Origin: Clostridia bacterium | Lineage (GTDB): Bacteria; Bacillota_A; Clostridia; Oscillospirales; CAG-272 | Reading direction: 5' to 3' | DNA length: 5,064 nucleotides | Assembly (NCBI GenBank): GCA_017467225.1 | Contig: JAFTSR010000310.1 | Coordinates: 1-5,064, forward strand | Shown: piece after piece, positions 1-5,034 of the stretch | Numbering within the stretch: position 1 is the stretch's first letter | Layout of the letters: each line of letters starts with the position of its first letter | Made by a program: the position numbers and the translations under genes | Notes under the pieces: generated by a model | Told to the model about the DNA's origin: nothing | Seen by the model: the letters and a program-made list of their open reading frames with translations, nothing else | The model's database searches: none

Positions 1-2
1 AC

Positions 3-677
3 GGTCTGTGCGGCGGTATCATCGACGGCTCGGGGGTCGCCAAGGCCGTCTCGATCGACGGCGGACGCGAGACCTACGTTCGGAATACCAATATCAAAAA
101 TGCATTGGTCGGTCTGCACATCAAGCACGGCGCGAATAACGGCTCTTCCGATGCCGATATCATGGGGGTCAATATCACGGGCAACGGTGCACCTGACAGC
201 ATCGGCGTTGTGATCGACGGCTATGATAACACGCTGACCAATATGCGCATTGCCGATGTTTGCACCGGTGTTGAGGTGCGCAGCGGCGGCAACATGCTGC
301 GCAACATTCATCCGCTCTACCACATTCACGACGAGACGTATCACCTGTATGAAAAGAGCGTCGGCTTCCGCATCCTGCATCCGATGAACTGGTTTGATTA
401 CTGCTATAGCGATCAGTTCTGCGTCGGCTTTGACACCATGGGCGGTGGCATGCTGAAAAATTGCTTTTGCTGGTGGTATTTCGATCGTGACACGCTGCAT
501 CTGGCCCTGCGCAGCAAGCACCCCTTCTGCGGCGTGATCGATACTATGGTGGTCGGCGGCGCGCAGCATCCGGAGCATCCCAATCAATTTATGGATATGA
601 GTCATGTCGATCCTTCCGCGTCCATTCGTGACGTGGTCATGGTGGCACCCGACGGTAAATCGAGCCGCGTGTGCTGA
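3..677 (+). CDS. Right-handed beta-helix (pectate-lyase-like) protein, 3' part only
   Basis: The reading frame is open at the left window edge, so only the last 224 residues are seen and the start is missing. The visible part is a chain of short beta-strand-like turns rich in Gly, Asn, Asp, Ile and Val (for example GGIIDGSG, VRNTNIKNALVGLHI, DIMGVNITGN, GVVIDGYDNTLTNMRI, GVEVRSGGNMLRNI), spaced roughly as in parallel beta-helix folds of the pectate-lyase/glycosyl-hydrolase-28 type. Such proteins usually bind or cleave polysaccharides. No catalytic residues can be assigned from this fragment, and the C-terminal 100 residues are unusual in being rich in Cys, His and Trp. No cell-wall anchor or membrane segment is seen at the C-terminus. 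The fold assignment is inferred from composition and periodicity; the substrate is unknown. The gene is separated from the next one by a terminator and a new promoter, so it is not part of the downstream operon. Confidence 0.7.
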   Translation, partial: GLCGGIIDGSGVAKAVSIDGGRETYVRNTNIKNALVGLHIKHGANNGSSDADIMGVNITGNGAPDSIGVVIDGYDNTLTNMRIADVCTGVEVRSGGNMLRNIHPLYHIHDETYHLYEKSVGFRILHPMNWFDYCYSDQFCVGFDTMGGGMLKNCFCWWYFDRDTLHLALRSKHPFCGVIDTMVVGGAQHPEHPNQFMDMSHVDPSASIRDVVMVAPDGKSSRVC

Positions 678-687
678 AAACGTATGC

Positions 688-728
688 GAGAGGAAGCTTT
701 CCCCAATAGGCTTCCTCTCCTTTCTTTT
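688..728 (+). terminator. Intrinsic terminator of the beta-helix gene
   Basis: The arms gagaggaagc (688-697) and gcttcctctc (710-719) are perfectly complementary over 10 bp with a 12-base loop, and are followed by ctttctttt (720-728). The hairpin lies 10 bases after the stop codon of the beta-helix gene, as expected for a Rho-independent terminator. Confidence 0.88.
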
Positions 729-751
729 CGCATCGACGAACAGCTTAGCCC

Positions 752-780
752 TTGACATCCTTTCGATTTTGTGTTATACT
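752..780 (+). promoter_or_regulatory. Sigma-A-type promoter of the YitT-family gene
   Basis: A perfect -35 hexamer TTGACA (752-757) is followed after exactly 17 bases by TATACT (775-780), preceded by TG at 772-773, which makes an extended -10. The predicted start of transcription is near 787, giving a leader of about 65 bases before the ATG at 853. The promoter sits just downstream of the preceding terminator, so the YitT gene appears to be transcribed on its own and strongly. Confidence 0.85.
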
Positions 781-852
781 GTCCACAGTGATTGCTGCGT
801 ATGCCGCGGCGGTCATGGGTATACTACAGACAAACAGCTCCGCGAGGTTTTT

Positions 853-1755
853 ATGAGATTTAATAATAAATCGCTGCTCCGCTATTTATACGAGATCGGC
901 GTGCTGCTTCTCGGCAACGCCGGCGTGGCGTTTTTGGTGGCGGCGTTCGTCATTCCGCATAACATTATCATGGGCGGCGCGACAGGCATCGGTATTGTGC
1001 TTGACCCCATCCTGCCGCTGGATACGCCGACCATCGTGCTTATTTTCAACATCCTTATGCTTGTTTTGGGTCTTGTGGTGCTGGGAAAAAAGTTCTTCTT
1101 AGCCACTGTGGCAAGCTCACTGCTCTATCCCGTTTTTTTGGCTGTTTTTCAGCGCATGGATTGGGTGGTCAACATCACCGACAATATGCTCCTGGCGACG
1201 CTGTTCGCCGGCGGCATGCTGGGCGTGGCGCTCGGCATCGTCATGCGCATCGGCGCCTCGTCGGGTGGCGCGGACGTATTGTCCTTGGTCATGCATAAGT
1301 GGTTCCATCTGCCGGTTGCCGTCTGCGTGTGGGCGGTTGATCTGGCGGTCATTGGCGGACAGGCGCTGTTTGCTACGCCGGAGGAGCTGCTGTACGGCAT
1401 TCTTTTGTTGGTCATTGAGTCGCTGGTGCTGGATCAGGTCATGGTCATGGGAAGCTCGCAAATTCAGATCTTCGTTGTCTCGCCGCATCACGAGCACATC
1501 CGCAGCCGCCTTCTGACTGAGCTTGAGGCCGGCGTGACCATGCTGCTGGCCGAAACGGGACATGAGCGCCGCGAGCAGCCGGGCATTCTGTGCATTATTC
1601 CCAAGCGCAAGCTACACGCTGCGACCACCATCATCCAGAGCGTGGACGAAAACGCCTTTATCACCATCACGCAGATCCGCGAGGTGCACGGTCGCGGCTT
1701 TACCCGCGAGCGCGTGACGCTGCAAATTTCTGAGGAACAGACGGAAAAATCGTAA
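853..1755 (+). CDS. YitT-family membrane protein (DUF161 plus DUF2179)
   Basis: The protein has 300 residues if it starts at the ATG at 853, which has GAGG (844-847) five bases upstream and lies about 65 bases downstream of a consensus promoter. The open frame extends further upstream to 604, but that part overlaps the preceding gene, its terminator and the promoter. Residues 12-34, 60-78, 82-99, 112-134, 154-172 and 178-198 are hydrophobic and look like membrane spans. Family signatures are the glycine-rich GGATGIGIVL (41-50) after the first span and RIGASSGGADVL (132-143). A soluble C-terminal domain at about 205-290 matches DUF2179, with AGVTMLLAETG (226-236), the buried strand ILCIIPKRK (245-253) and the closing EVHGRGF (277-283). 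YitT-type proteins are widespread in Firmicutes. Their transported substrate is not firmly established, and the C-terminal domain may sense a ligand in the cytoplasm. The length and both domains are normal for the family, so the gene looks intact. It has its own promoter and is followed by a hairpin, so it is probably monocistronic. Confidence 0.92.
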   Translation: MRFNNKSLLRYLYEIGVLLLGNAGVAFLVAAFVIPHNIIMGGATGIGIVLDPILPLDTPTIVLIFNILMLVLGLVVLGKKFFLATVASSLLYPVFLAVFQRMDWVVNITDNMLLATLFAGGMLGVALGIVMRIGASSGGADVLSLVMHKWFHLPVAVCVWAVDLAVIGGQALFATPEELLYGILLLVIESLVLDQVMVMGSSQIQIFVVSPHHEHIRSRLLTELEAGVTMLLAETGHERREQPGILCIIPKRKLHAATTIIQSVDENAFITITQIREVHGRGFTRERVTLQISEEQTEKS

Positions 1756-1769
1756 CATTTTTGTAAACA

Positions 1770-1804
1770 ATAGCCGCACGGTCTTGCTTGCCCCGTGCGG
1801 CTAT
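1770..1804 (+). terminator. Strong hairpin after the YitT gene, possible terminator overlapping a promoter
   Basis: The arms atagccgcacgg (1770-1781) and ccgtgcggctat (1793-1804) pair perfectly over 12 bp with an 11-base loop, 14 bases after the stop codon. The position fits a terminator, but the sequence after the stem (gttataatgt) is a -10 box rather than a T-run, so termination in the + direction may be inefficient. In the minus direction the stem is followed by tgtttac, which is somewhat richer in T, so the hairpin might also stop antisense transcription. It could instead act as a 3' end stabiliser. The structure itself is certain; its function is inferred. Confidence 0.55.
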
Positions 1805-1812
1805 GTTATAAT
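1784..1812 (+). promoter_or_regulatory. Promoter of the DUF1538 / P-II / hydrolase operon
   Basis: TTGCTT (1784-1789) and a perfect TATAAT (1807-1812) are separated by 17 bases, and TG at 1804-1805 gives an extended -10. The predicted transcription start is near 1819, leaving a leader of about 93 bases before the TTG at 1912. The -35 lies in the loop of the preceding hairpin and the spacer is formed by its right arm, so the two elements share sequence. Confidence 0.82.
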
Positions 1813-1823
1813 GTCTGCAGTTG

Positions 1824-1880
1824 GTACATATATATTAACTGGAAGCGTTTTAAAAAACGAACCAGTTATATATATAATAC
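1824..1880 (+). repeat. Long AT-rich imperfect inverted repeat in the operon leader
   Basis: taactgg (1836-1842) pairs with ccagtta (1862-1868). With one bulged base at 1835 the stem continues as atatata (1828-1834) against tatatat (1869-1875), and gta (1824-1826) can pair with tac (1878-1880) across a small internal loop. Inside it, cgttt (1846-1850) pairs with aaacg (1855-1859) around a four-base loop. The element lies just after the predicted transcription start and ends 18 bases before the ribosome binding site. It is far more AT-rich than its surroundings. It could be an RNA structure (attenuator, stabiliser or unclassified regulatory leader) or a DNA operator. I do not recognise it as a known riboswitch class. 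Confidence 0.6.
1840..1853 (+). promoter_or_regulatory. Possible cre-like (CcpA / LacI-family) operator
   Basis: The sequence tggaagcgttttaa matches the low-GC Gram-positive catabolite-responsive consensus TGWAANCGNTNWCA at all but two of its fixed positions, including the central CG. It lies about 20-35 bases downstream of the predicted transcription start, where bound CcpA would act as a roadblock or repressor. It also forms part of the left side of the leader hairpin, so the match could be incidental. This is a weak inference from one site. Confidence 0.25.
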
Positions 1881-1898
1881 GGCATATACGCGAAAGAT

Positions 1899-1903
1899 GG
1901 AGG
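1899..1903 (+). promoter_or_regulatory. Ribosome binding site that favours a TTG start for the DUF1538 gene
   Basis: GGAGG (1899-1903) is eight bases upstream of the in-frame TTG at 1912, an ideal distance. The in-frame ATG at 1897 overlaps this sequence and has only acgcgaaag upstream, which is a poor binding site. The TTG is therefore the better start. Confidence 0.6.
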
Positions 1904-1911
1904 ATGAGATT

Positions 1912-3441
1912 TTGTTCAAGCAGTTCGGGGGAGCTTTGAAGGAATCACTGCAATCGGTGATTCCCATTTTTGGTATTGTGTTGGCGCTGAGCGTCTCCGT
2001 GGCATCCATGCAAACAGGAGTTATGGTCCTGTTTTTGTTTGGTACGCTGCTTTTGATCGGCGGTATGGGTCTGTTTACCATCGGCTCAGGCATGTCGATG
2101 CAGCCGCTGGGTGAGGGTATTGGTGTGCAGCTGGGAAAATTCAAGCGCATTTGGCTGCCGCTGCTTATCTGCTTTGTGTTGGGTGTGCTGATTACCATCG
2201 CGGAGCCCGATTTGACCGTGCTTGCCGAGCAGGTGCCCTCCATCCCCAATATGACGTTGATCCTCTCGGTTGCCATCGGCGTTGGTATTTTCTTGCTGAT
2301 CGCCATGATCCGTGCCAAAAAGGGCATTCCGCTCTCGCGTCTTTTGCTGATCTTTTACGCCGCCGTCATTATTCTGGCCTTCTTTGCGCCGGATGACTTT
2401 ATTCCCGCTGCCTTTGACTCGGGCGGTGTGACCACGGGACCGATCACCGTGCCCTTTATCATGGCGCTGGGTGCCGGTATGGCGGTCATGAGCAAGTCGA
2501 AAAACGCACAGGAGAACAGCTTTGGTCTGGTTGCTCTTTGCAGCATCGGCCCGATTCTCTCGGTGCTGATTCTGAGCATTTGCTTCCGTCCCTCGCCGCA
2601 GACCTCGGAAACGGTGGTTACGGTAGCCACCACGACCAAGGAGGCGTTTTTAGCATTCCTGCACGCCATTCCGCACTATGCTAAGGAGGTTCTGGTCGCG
2701 CTGGCACCGCTGCTGGGCGTGCTCTTGGTCTTCCAGCTGTTTACCCGTCGCTTCCATATGCACCAGATGCTGCGTATCGGCGTCGGCTTCGTCTATACAT
2801 ATCTTGGTCTTGTCCTGTTTTTGACCGGTGCCAACGTCGGCTTTATGCCGGCAGGACGCCTGATCGGCGCGCAGATCGCCGGTGGCGATCACGCCTTTAT
2901 GCTGATCCCGATCGGCATGCTGATGGGTTATTTCGTCGTCAGCGCCGAGCCTGCGGTTCACTCGCTCAAGAAGCAGGTTGAGGAAATTACCAACGGTGCG
3001 ATCGCACAGCGTGCCATCGGCATGGCGCTGTCCATCGGTGTGGCTGTCTCTGTCGGTCTTTCCATGCTGCGTGTGCTGACGGGCGTTCCCATTTTGCCCA
3101 TTCTGATCCCCGGTTATCTGATCTCGCTGGTCATTACCTTCTTTGTTCCGCCGCTGTACACCGGTATCGCGTTTGACTCGGGTGGCGTTGCCAGCGGTCC
3201 GATGACCACCACCTTCATTCTGCCCTTTGCCATCGGTGCGTGTGAGCTGGCGGGCGGTAACATCATGACTGATGCCTTCGGTATCGTTGCCATGGTCGCC
3301 ATGACGCCGCTGATCACCATTCAGGTTATGGGTCTGTATTCCCGTATCCAGCACCGCCGCATGCTGCAGCGTGTACGCCACGAGCTGTTGCAGATTGAGG
3401 ACGATATGATCATTTATGAAACGGAGGATGATGCCGCATGA
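1912..3441 (+). CDS. DUF1538-family membrane protein with two homologous halves, probable transporter
   Basis: From the TTG at 1912 the protein has 509 residues (514 from the weaker ATG at 1897). It is very hydrophobic, with many membrane spans, no signal peptide, and a basic then acidic C-terminal tail (about 478-509) that is probably cytoplasmic. It consists of two copies of the DUF1538 domain, about 1-225 and 255-480. Matching landmarks are LKESLQSVIPIFGIVLAL (9-26) and YAKEVLVALAPLLGVLLVF (256-274), AEP (97-99 and 345-347), the signature FDSGGVTTGP (168-177) and FDSGGVASGP (421-430), and FGLVAL (204-209) and FGIVAM (456-461). Conserved FDSGG segments in membrane repeats suggest a transport path with inverted or parallel pseudo-symmetry. 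I recall DUF1538 proteins of a halophile (UmpA/UmpB) being reported as a two-component Na+/H+ antiporter; whether this one moves cations is inference. The stop codon overlaps the start of the P-II-like gene, indicating translational coupling. Confidence 0.9.
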   Translation: MFKQFGGALKESLQSVIPIFGIVLALSVSVASMQTGVMVLFLFGTLLLIGGMGLFTIGSGMSMQPLGEGIGVQLGKFKRIWLPLLICFVLGVLITIAEPDLTVLAEQVPSIPNMTLILSVAIGVGIFLLIAMIRAKKGIPLSRLLLIFYAAVIILAFFAPDDFIPAAFDSGGVTTGPITVPFIMALGAGMAVMSKSKNAQENSFGLVALCSIGPILSVLILSICFRPSPQTSETVVTVATTTKEAFLAFLHAIPHYAKEVLVALAPLLGVLLVFQLFTRRFHMHQMLRIGVGFVYTYLGLVLFLTGANVGFMPAGRLIGAQIAGGDHAFMLIPIGMLMGYFVVSAEPAVHSLKKQVEEITNGAIAQRAIGMALSIGVAVSVGLSMLRVLTGVPILPILIPGYLISLVITFFVPPLYTGIAFDSGGVASGPMTTTFILPFAIGACELAGGNIMTDAFGIVAMVAMTPLITIQVMGLYSRIQHRRMLQRVRHELLQIEDDMIIYETEDDAA

Positions 3442-4127
3442 GTATTCCCAAACAACAGCGCATGATGATGGTGCTCTCGGTCATTCTGCGTGGTACAGGA
3501 AAGCAGTACCGAGAGATGCTGGAGAGCCGCGGTATTCGTTTCCACCTGCAAACGGTCGGCTTTGGCACTGCGCCCTCCGAGATGATGGATATTTTTGGCC
3601 TGGGCAGCAACGATAAGGATATCGTGGTCAGCATCGCACCGCGTGCGCAGGTCAGCGCCCTGGCTAGTGATCTTGCCAAGAACCTTGATACCGCGCCGCG
3701 CTACGGCGGTCTGATGACCATCTTCTCTTTGGATGCCATCAACCGTCTGAGCGCCGAGATCCTCTCCCGCAGCGCCGCAGAAAACACCGATAAAGGAGCT
3801 GATACCGAAATGAAAAGTGAATTTGAACATAAAATGATTATGGTCACGGTCAATCAGGGCTACACCGATCAGGTCATGCAGACCGCCAAGCGTGCCGGCG
3901 CAACGGGAGGAACCATCCTGCGTGCCCGCCTTGCAGGCTCGGAGAGATTGCAGCAGTTTGACGAGCCCGGTATGGAGCAGGGAGAGGAAAAGGAGATCAT
4001 CCTGATCCTGGCGCCTGCCTCGAATGCCGGCGAGATCATGAACGAGGTCAATCGCGCGCACGGACTCAAGACCGAGGCCAAGGGCGTTGTCTGCGCGGTA
4101 CCGGTTGAGCACGCGCTCAAGATCTGA
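3438..4127 (+). CDS. Tandem P-II-like regulator, partner of the DUF1538 protein
   Basis: The 229-residue protein starts at an ATG that overlaps the upstream stop (ATGA), with GGAGG (3423-3427) ten bases before it. It is about twice the length of a usual P-II protein (about 110 residues) and shows two ferredoxin-like P-II-type units. The N-terminal unit (about 8-105) carries VGFGTAPSEMMDIFGLG (40-56), KDIVVSIAP (60-68) and YGGLMTIFSL (89-98). The C-terminal unit (about 131-229) carries MIMVTVNQG (133-141), AGATGGTILRARLAG (153-167), EKEIILIL (184-191) and KGVVCAVPVEH (215-225). P-II proteins sense ATP/ADP and 2-oxoglutarate or other effectors and bind transporters or enzymes. The long exposed loop of the second unit (about 167-183) lacks the uridylylated Tyr of GlnB, and no GxxGDGK-type B-loop is visible, so ligand and control probably differ from classical nitrogen P-II. 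Gene context argues for direct control of the DUF1538 membrane protein. Residues 111-130 form a polar linker, and an internal start may lie there. Confidence 0.85.
   Translation: MSIPKQQRMMMVLSVILRGTGKQYREMLESRGIRFHLQTVGFGTAPSEMMDIFGLGSNDKDIVVSIAPRAQVSALASDLAKNLDTAPRYGGLMTIFSLDAINRLSAEILSRSAAENTDKGADTEMKSEFEHKMIMVTVNQGYTDQVMQTAKRAGATGGTILRARLAGSERLQQFDEPGMEQGEEKEIILILAPASNAGEIMNEVNRAHGLKTEAKGVVCAVPVEHALKI
3792..3812 (+). promoter_or_regulatory. Possible internal ribosome binding site and start inside the P-II-like gene
   Basis: AAAGGAG (3792-3798) is followed eleven bases later by the in-frame ATG at 3810 (Met125 of the full protein), exactly in the linker between the two P-II-like units. 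Initiation here would give a 105-residue single-domain protein of normal P-II size, beginning MKSEFEHKMIMVTV. The local sequence is A-rich and likely unstructured, which favours initiation. The spacing is slightly long, so use of the site is plausible but unproven. It could also be a relic of two once-separate genes that fused. Confidence 0.45.
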
Positions 4128-4137
4128 GAGGGCAGCG

Positions 4138-4983
4138 ATGCTGAACCGTATTGTAAAGGCAGCCGCCGACCATAATCTGAATTTATATTCCATCGCCGTG
4201 ATGGACGGTGAGGGGCTGCACGAGTGCCGCTTCCGCCGCGCTGATCTTTGCACCAACAGCTATTCTGTCGCCAAGGTCTTTACTATGACCGCCATCGGCA
4301 TGCTGTGGGATGCGGGAAAGCTGCGCGTGGCGGATCGCGTTGTGGATATTTTTCGTGACGAGCTGCCCGTGGGTATGGACGAGCGCTGGGGACAGGCTAC
4401 TGTGGAGCATCTGCTCACCCATCGCGCCGGTCTGCCGCAGGGGTATCTGGATATCGACGTTGATGATCTGACACAATATCCCACTGATGATTTTCTGCAC
4501 TACGTGCTCTCCACACCCTTGCAGCAAACACCCGGGGAAAAGTTTGTCTACTCGGACGCCGCCTTTTATCTGCTCTCCCGCATCGTGACCAAGATCACGG
4601 GAGAGAGATTGGACGACTTTCTGCGTCCGACGCTGTTTGGCACCATGGGCTTTCGCGAGCTTGCCTGGAGCGTCTGTCCGCGCGGCTACTGCATGGGCGC
4701 GACGGGCCTGTATATACGCACGGCAGACATGGTCAAGCTGGGCTACGCTTACGCCAACGACGGCTGCTATGGCGGCAAGCGCGTGGTATCCTTTGATTGG
4801 GTCAAGCTGGCGCTGGAGCGCAAATACGAGCTCTCGCCGTACGGCAACAGCGGCATCTACACCAAGGGCGGCATGTATGGGCAACTGCTCTGCTTCTCGC
4901 CCGAGCGCCGTATTGCCTTCGGCTGGCACGGCTACGAGACGGCAAACGACGTACGCATTGTGCTGAAGCAGTTTGATCGGTGA
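4138..4983 (+). CDS. Serine hydrolase of the beta-lactamase / class C-like family
   Basis: The ATG at 4138 lies ten bases after the stop of the P-II-like gene and has AGAGGG (4127-4132) five bases upstream; the product has 281 residues. The open frame reaches back to 4087, but that part overlaps the upstream gene. The active-site motif SxxK is SVAK (43-46), with Ser43 as the predicted nucleophile and Lys46 as base. LLTHRAGLP (92-100) is the family hallmark (usually LLTHTSGLP). The second motif is YSD (138-140) in place of YxN, followed by AFYLLSRIV. ATGLYIRTADMVKLG (188-202) is also typical. A KTG-like third motif is most likely supplied by GWHG (262-265). There is no signal peptide or membrane segment, so the enzyme is probably cytoplasmic, unlike penicillin-binding proteins and secreted beta-lactamases. 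Related enzymes act as esterases, peptidases or amidases, and the substrate here cannot be predicted. At 281 residues it is short but complete in core motifs. Co-transcription with the transporter and P-II gene is inferred from spacing. Confidence 0.88.
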   Translation: MLNRIVKAAADHNLNLYSIAVMDGEGLHECRFRRADLCTNSYSVAKVFTMTAIGMLWDAGKLRVADRVVDIFRDELPVGMDERWGQATVEHLLTHRAGLPQGYLDIDVDDLTQYPTDDFLHYVLSTPLQQTPGEKFVYSDAAFYLLSRIVTKITGERLDDFLRPTLFGTMGFRELAWSVCPRGYCMGATGLYIRTADMVKLGYAYANDGCYGGKRVVSFDWVKLALERKYELSPYGNSGIYTKGGMYGQLLCFSPERRIAFGWHGYETANDVRIVLKQFDR

Positions 4984-4988
4984 ATAAA

Positions 4989-5026
4989 AGCGCGAGGAAT
5001 GACAAGCATCCTCGCGCTGTTGGTTG
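4989..5026 (+). terminator. Intrinsic terminator of the operon
   Basis: agcgcgagga (4989-4998) and tcctcgcgct (5009-5018) form a perfect 10-bp GC-rich stem with a 10-base loop, five bases after the hydrolase stop codon. The following gttggttg is only moderately T-rich. No other gene follows in the window. Confidence 0.8.
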
Positions 5027-5034
5027 TGTAAGAA

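Noticed and set aside
820..825. Second TATACT downstream of the YitT promoter
   Set aside because: No acceptable -35 lies at 16-18 bases upstream, and TG is misplaced by one base for an extended -10.
604..852. Upstream extension of the YitT frame
   Set aside because: It overlaps the preceding gene, its terminator and the promoter, so it would lie upstream of the transcription start; the encoded residues do not resemble YitT proteins.
1117..1563. Minus-strand ORF of 148 codons opposite the YitT gene
   Set aside because: Same shadow composition (His, Gln, Arg, Asp), no promoter or ribosome binding site on that strand.
1873..1878. TATAAT inside the right arm of the leader inverted repeat
   Set aside because: No -35-like hexamer is found at proper spacing; it is better explained as part of the AT-rich stem.
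1795..1911. Upstream extension of the DUF1538 frame to a GTG
   Set aside because: The GTG is inside the hairpin and upstream of the predicted transcription start, and the encoded Tyr/Lys/Arg-rich stretch is translated from the AT-rich leader repeat.
2650..3381. Minus-strand ORF of 243 codons, rich in His, Gln, Asp and Arg
   Set aside because: This composition is the usual antisense image of hydrophobic membrane-protein codons; it is fully inside the DUF1538 gene.
4087..4137. Earlier in-frame start for the hydrolase
   Set aside because: It would overlap the end of the P-II-like gene and lacks a ribosome binding site, whereas the ATG at 4138 has one at good spacing and begins the conserved protein.
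3414..4256. Minus-strand ORF of 280 codons
   Set aside because: It lies opposite the P-II-like gene and hydrolase start, has no recognisable domain, no good ribosome binding site, and its composition is that of a reverse-complement shadow of GC-rich codons.
4183..4929. Minus-strand ORF of 248 codons opposite the hydrolase gene
   Set aside because: It lies wholly within a gene with clear SxxK-family motifs and has no domain signature of its own.
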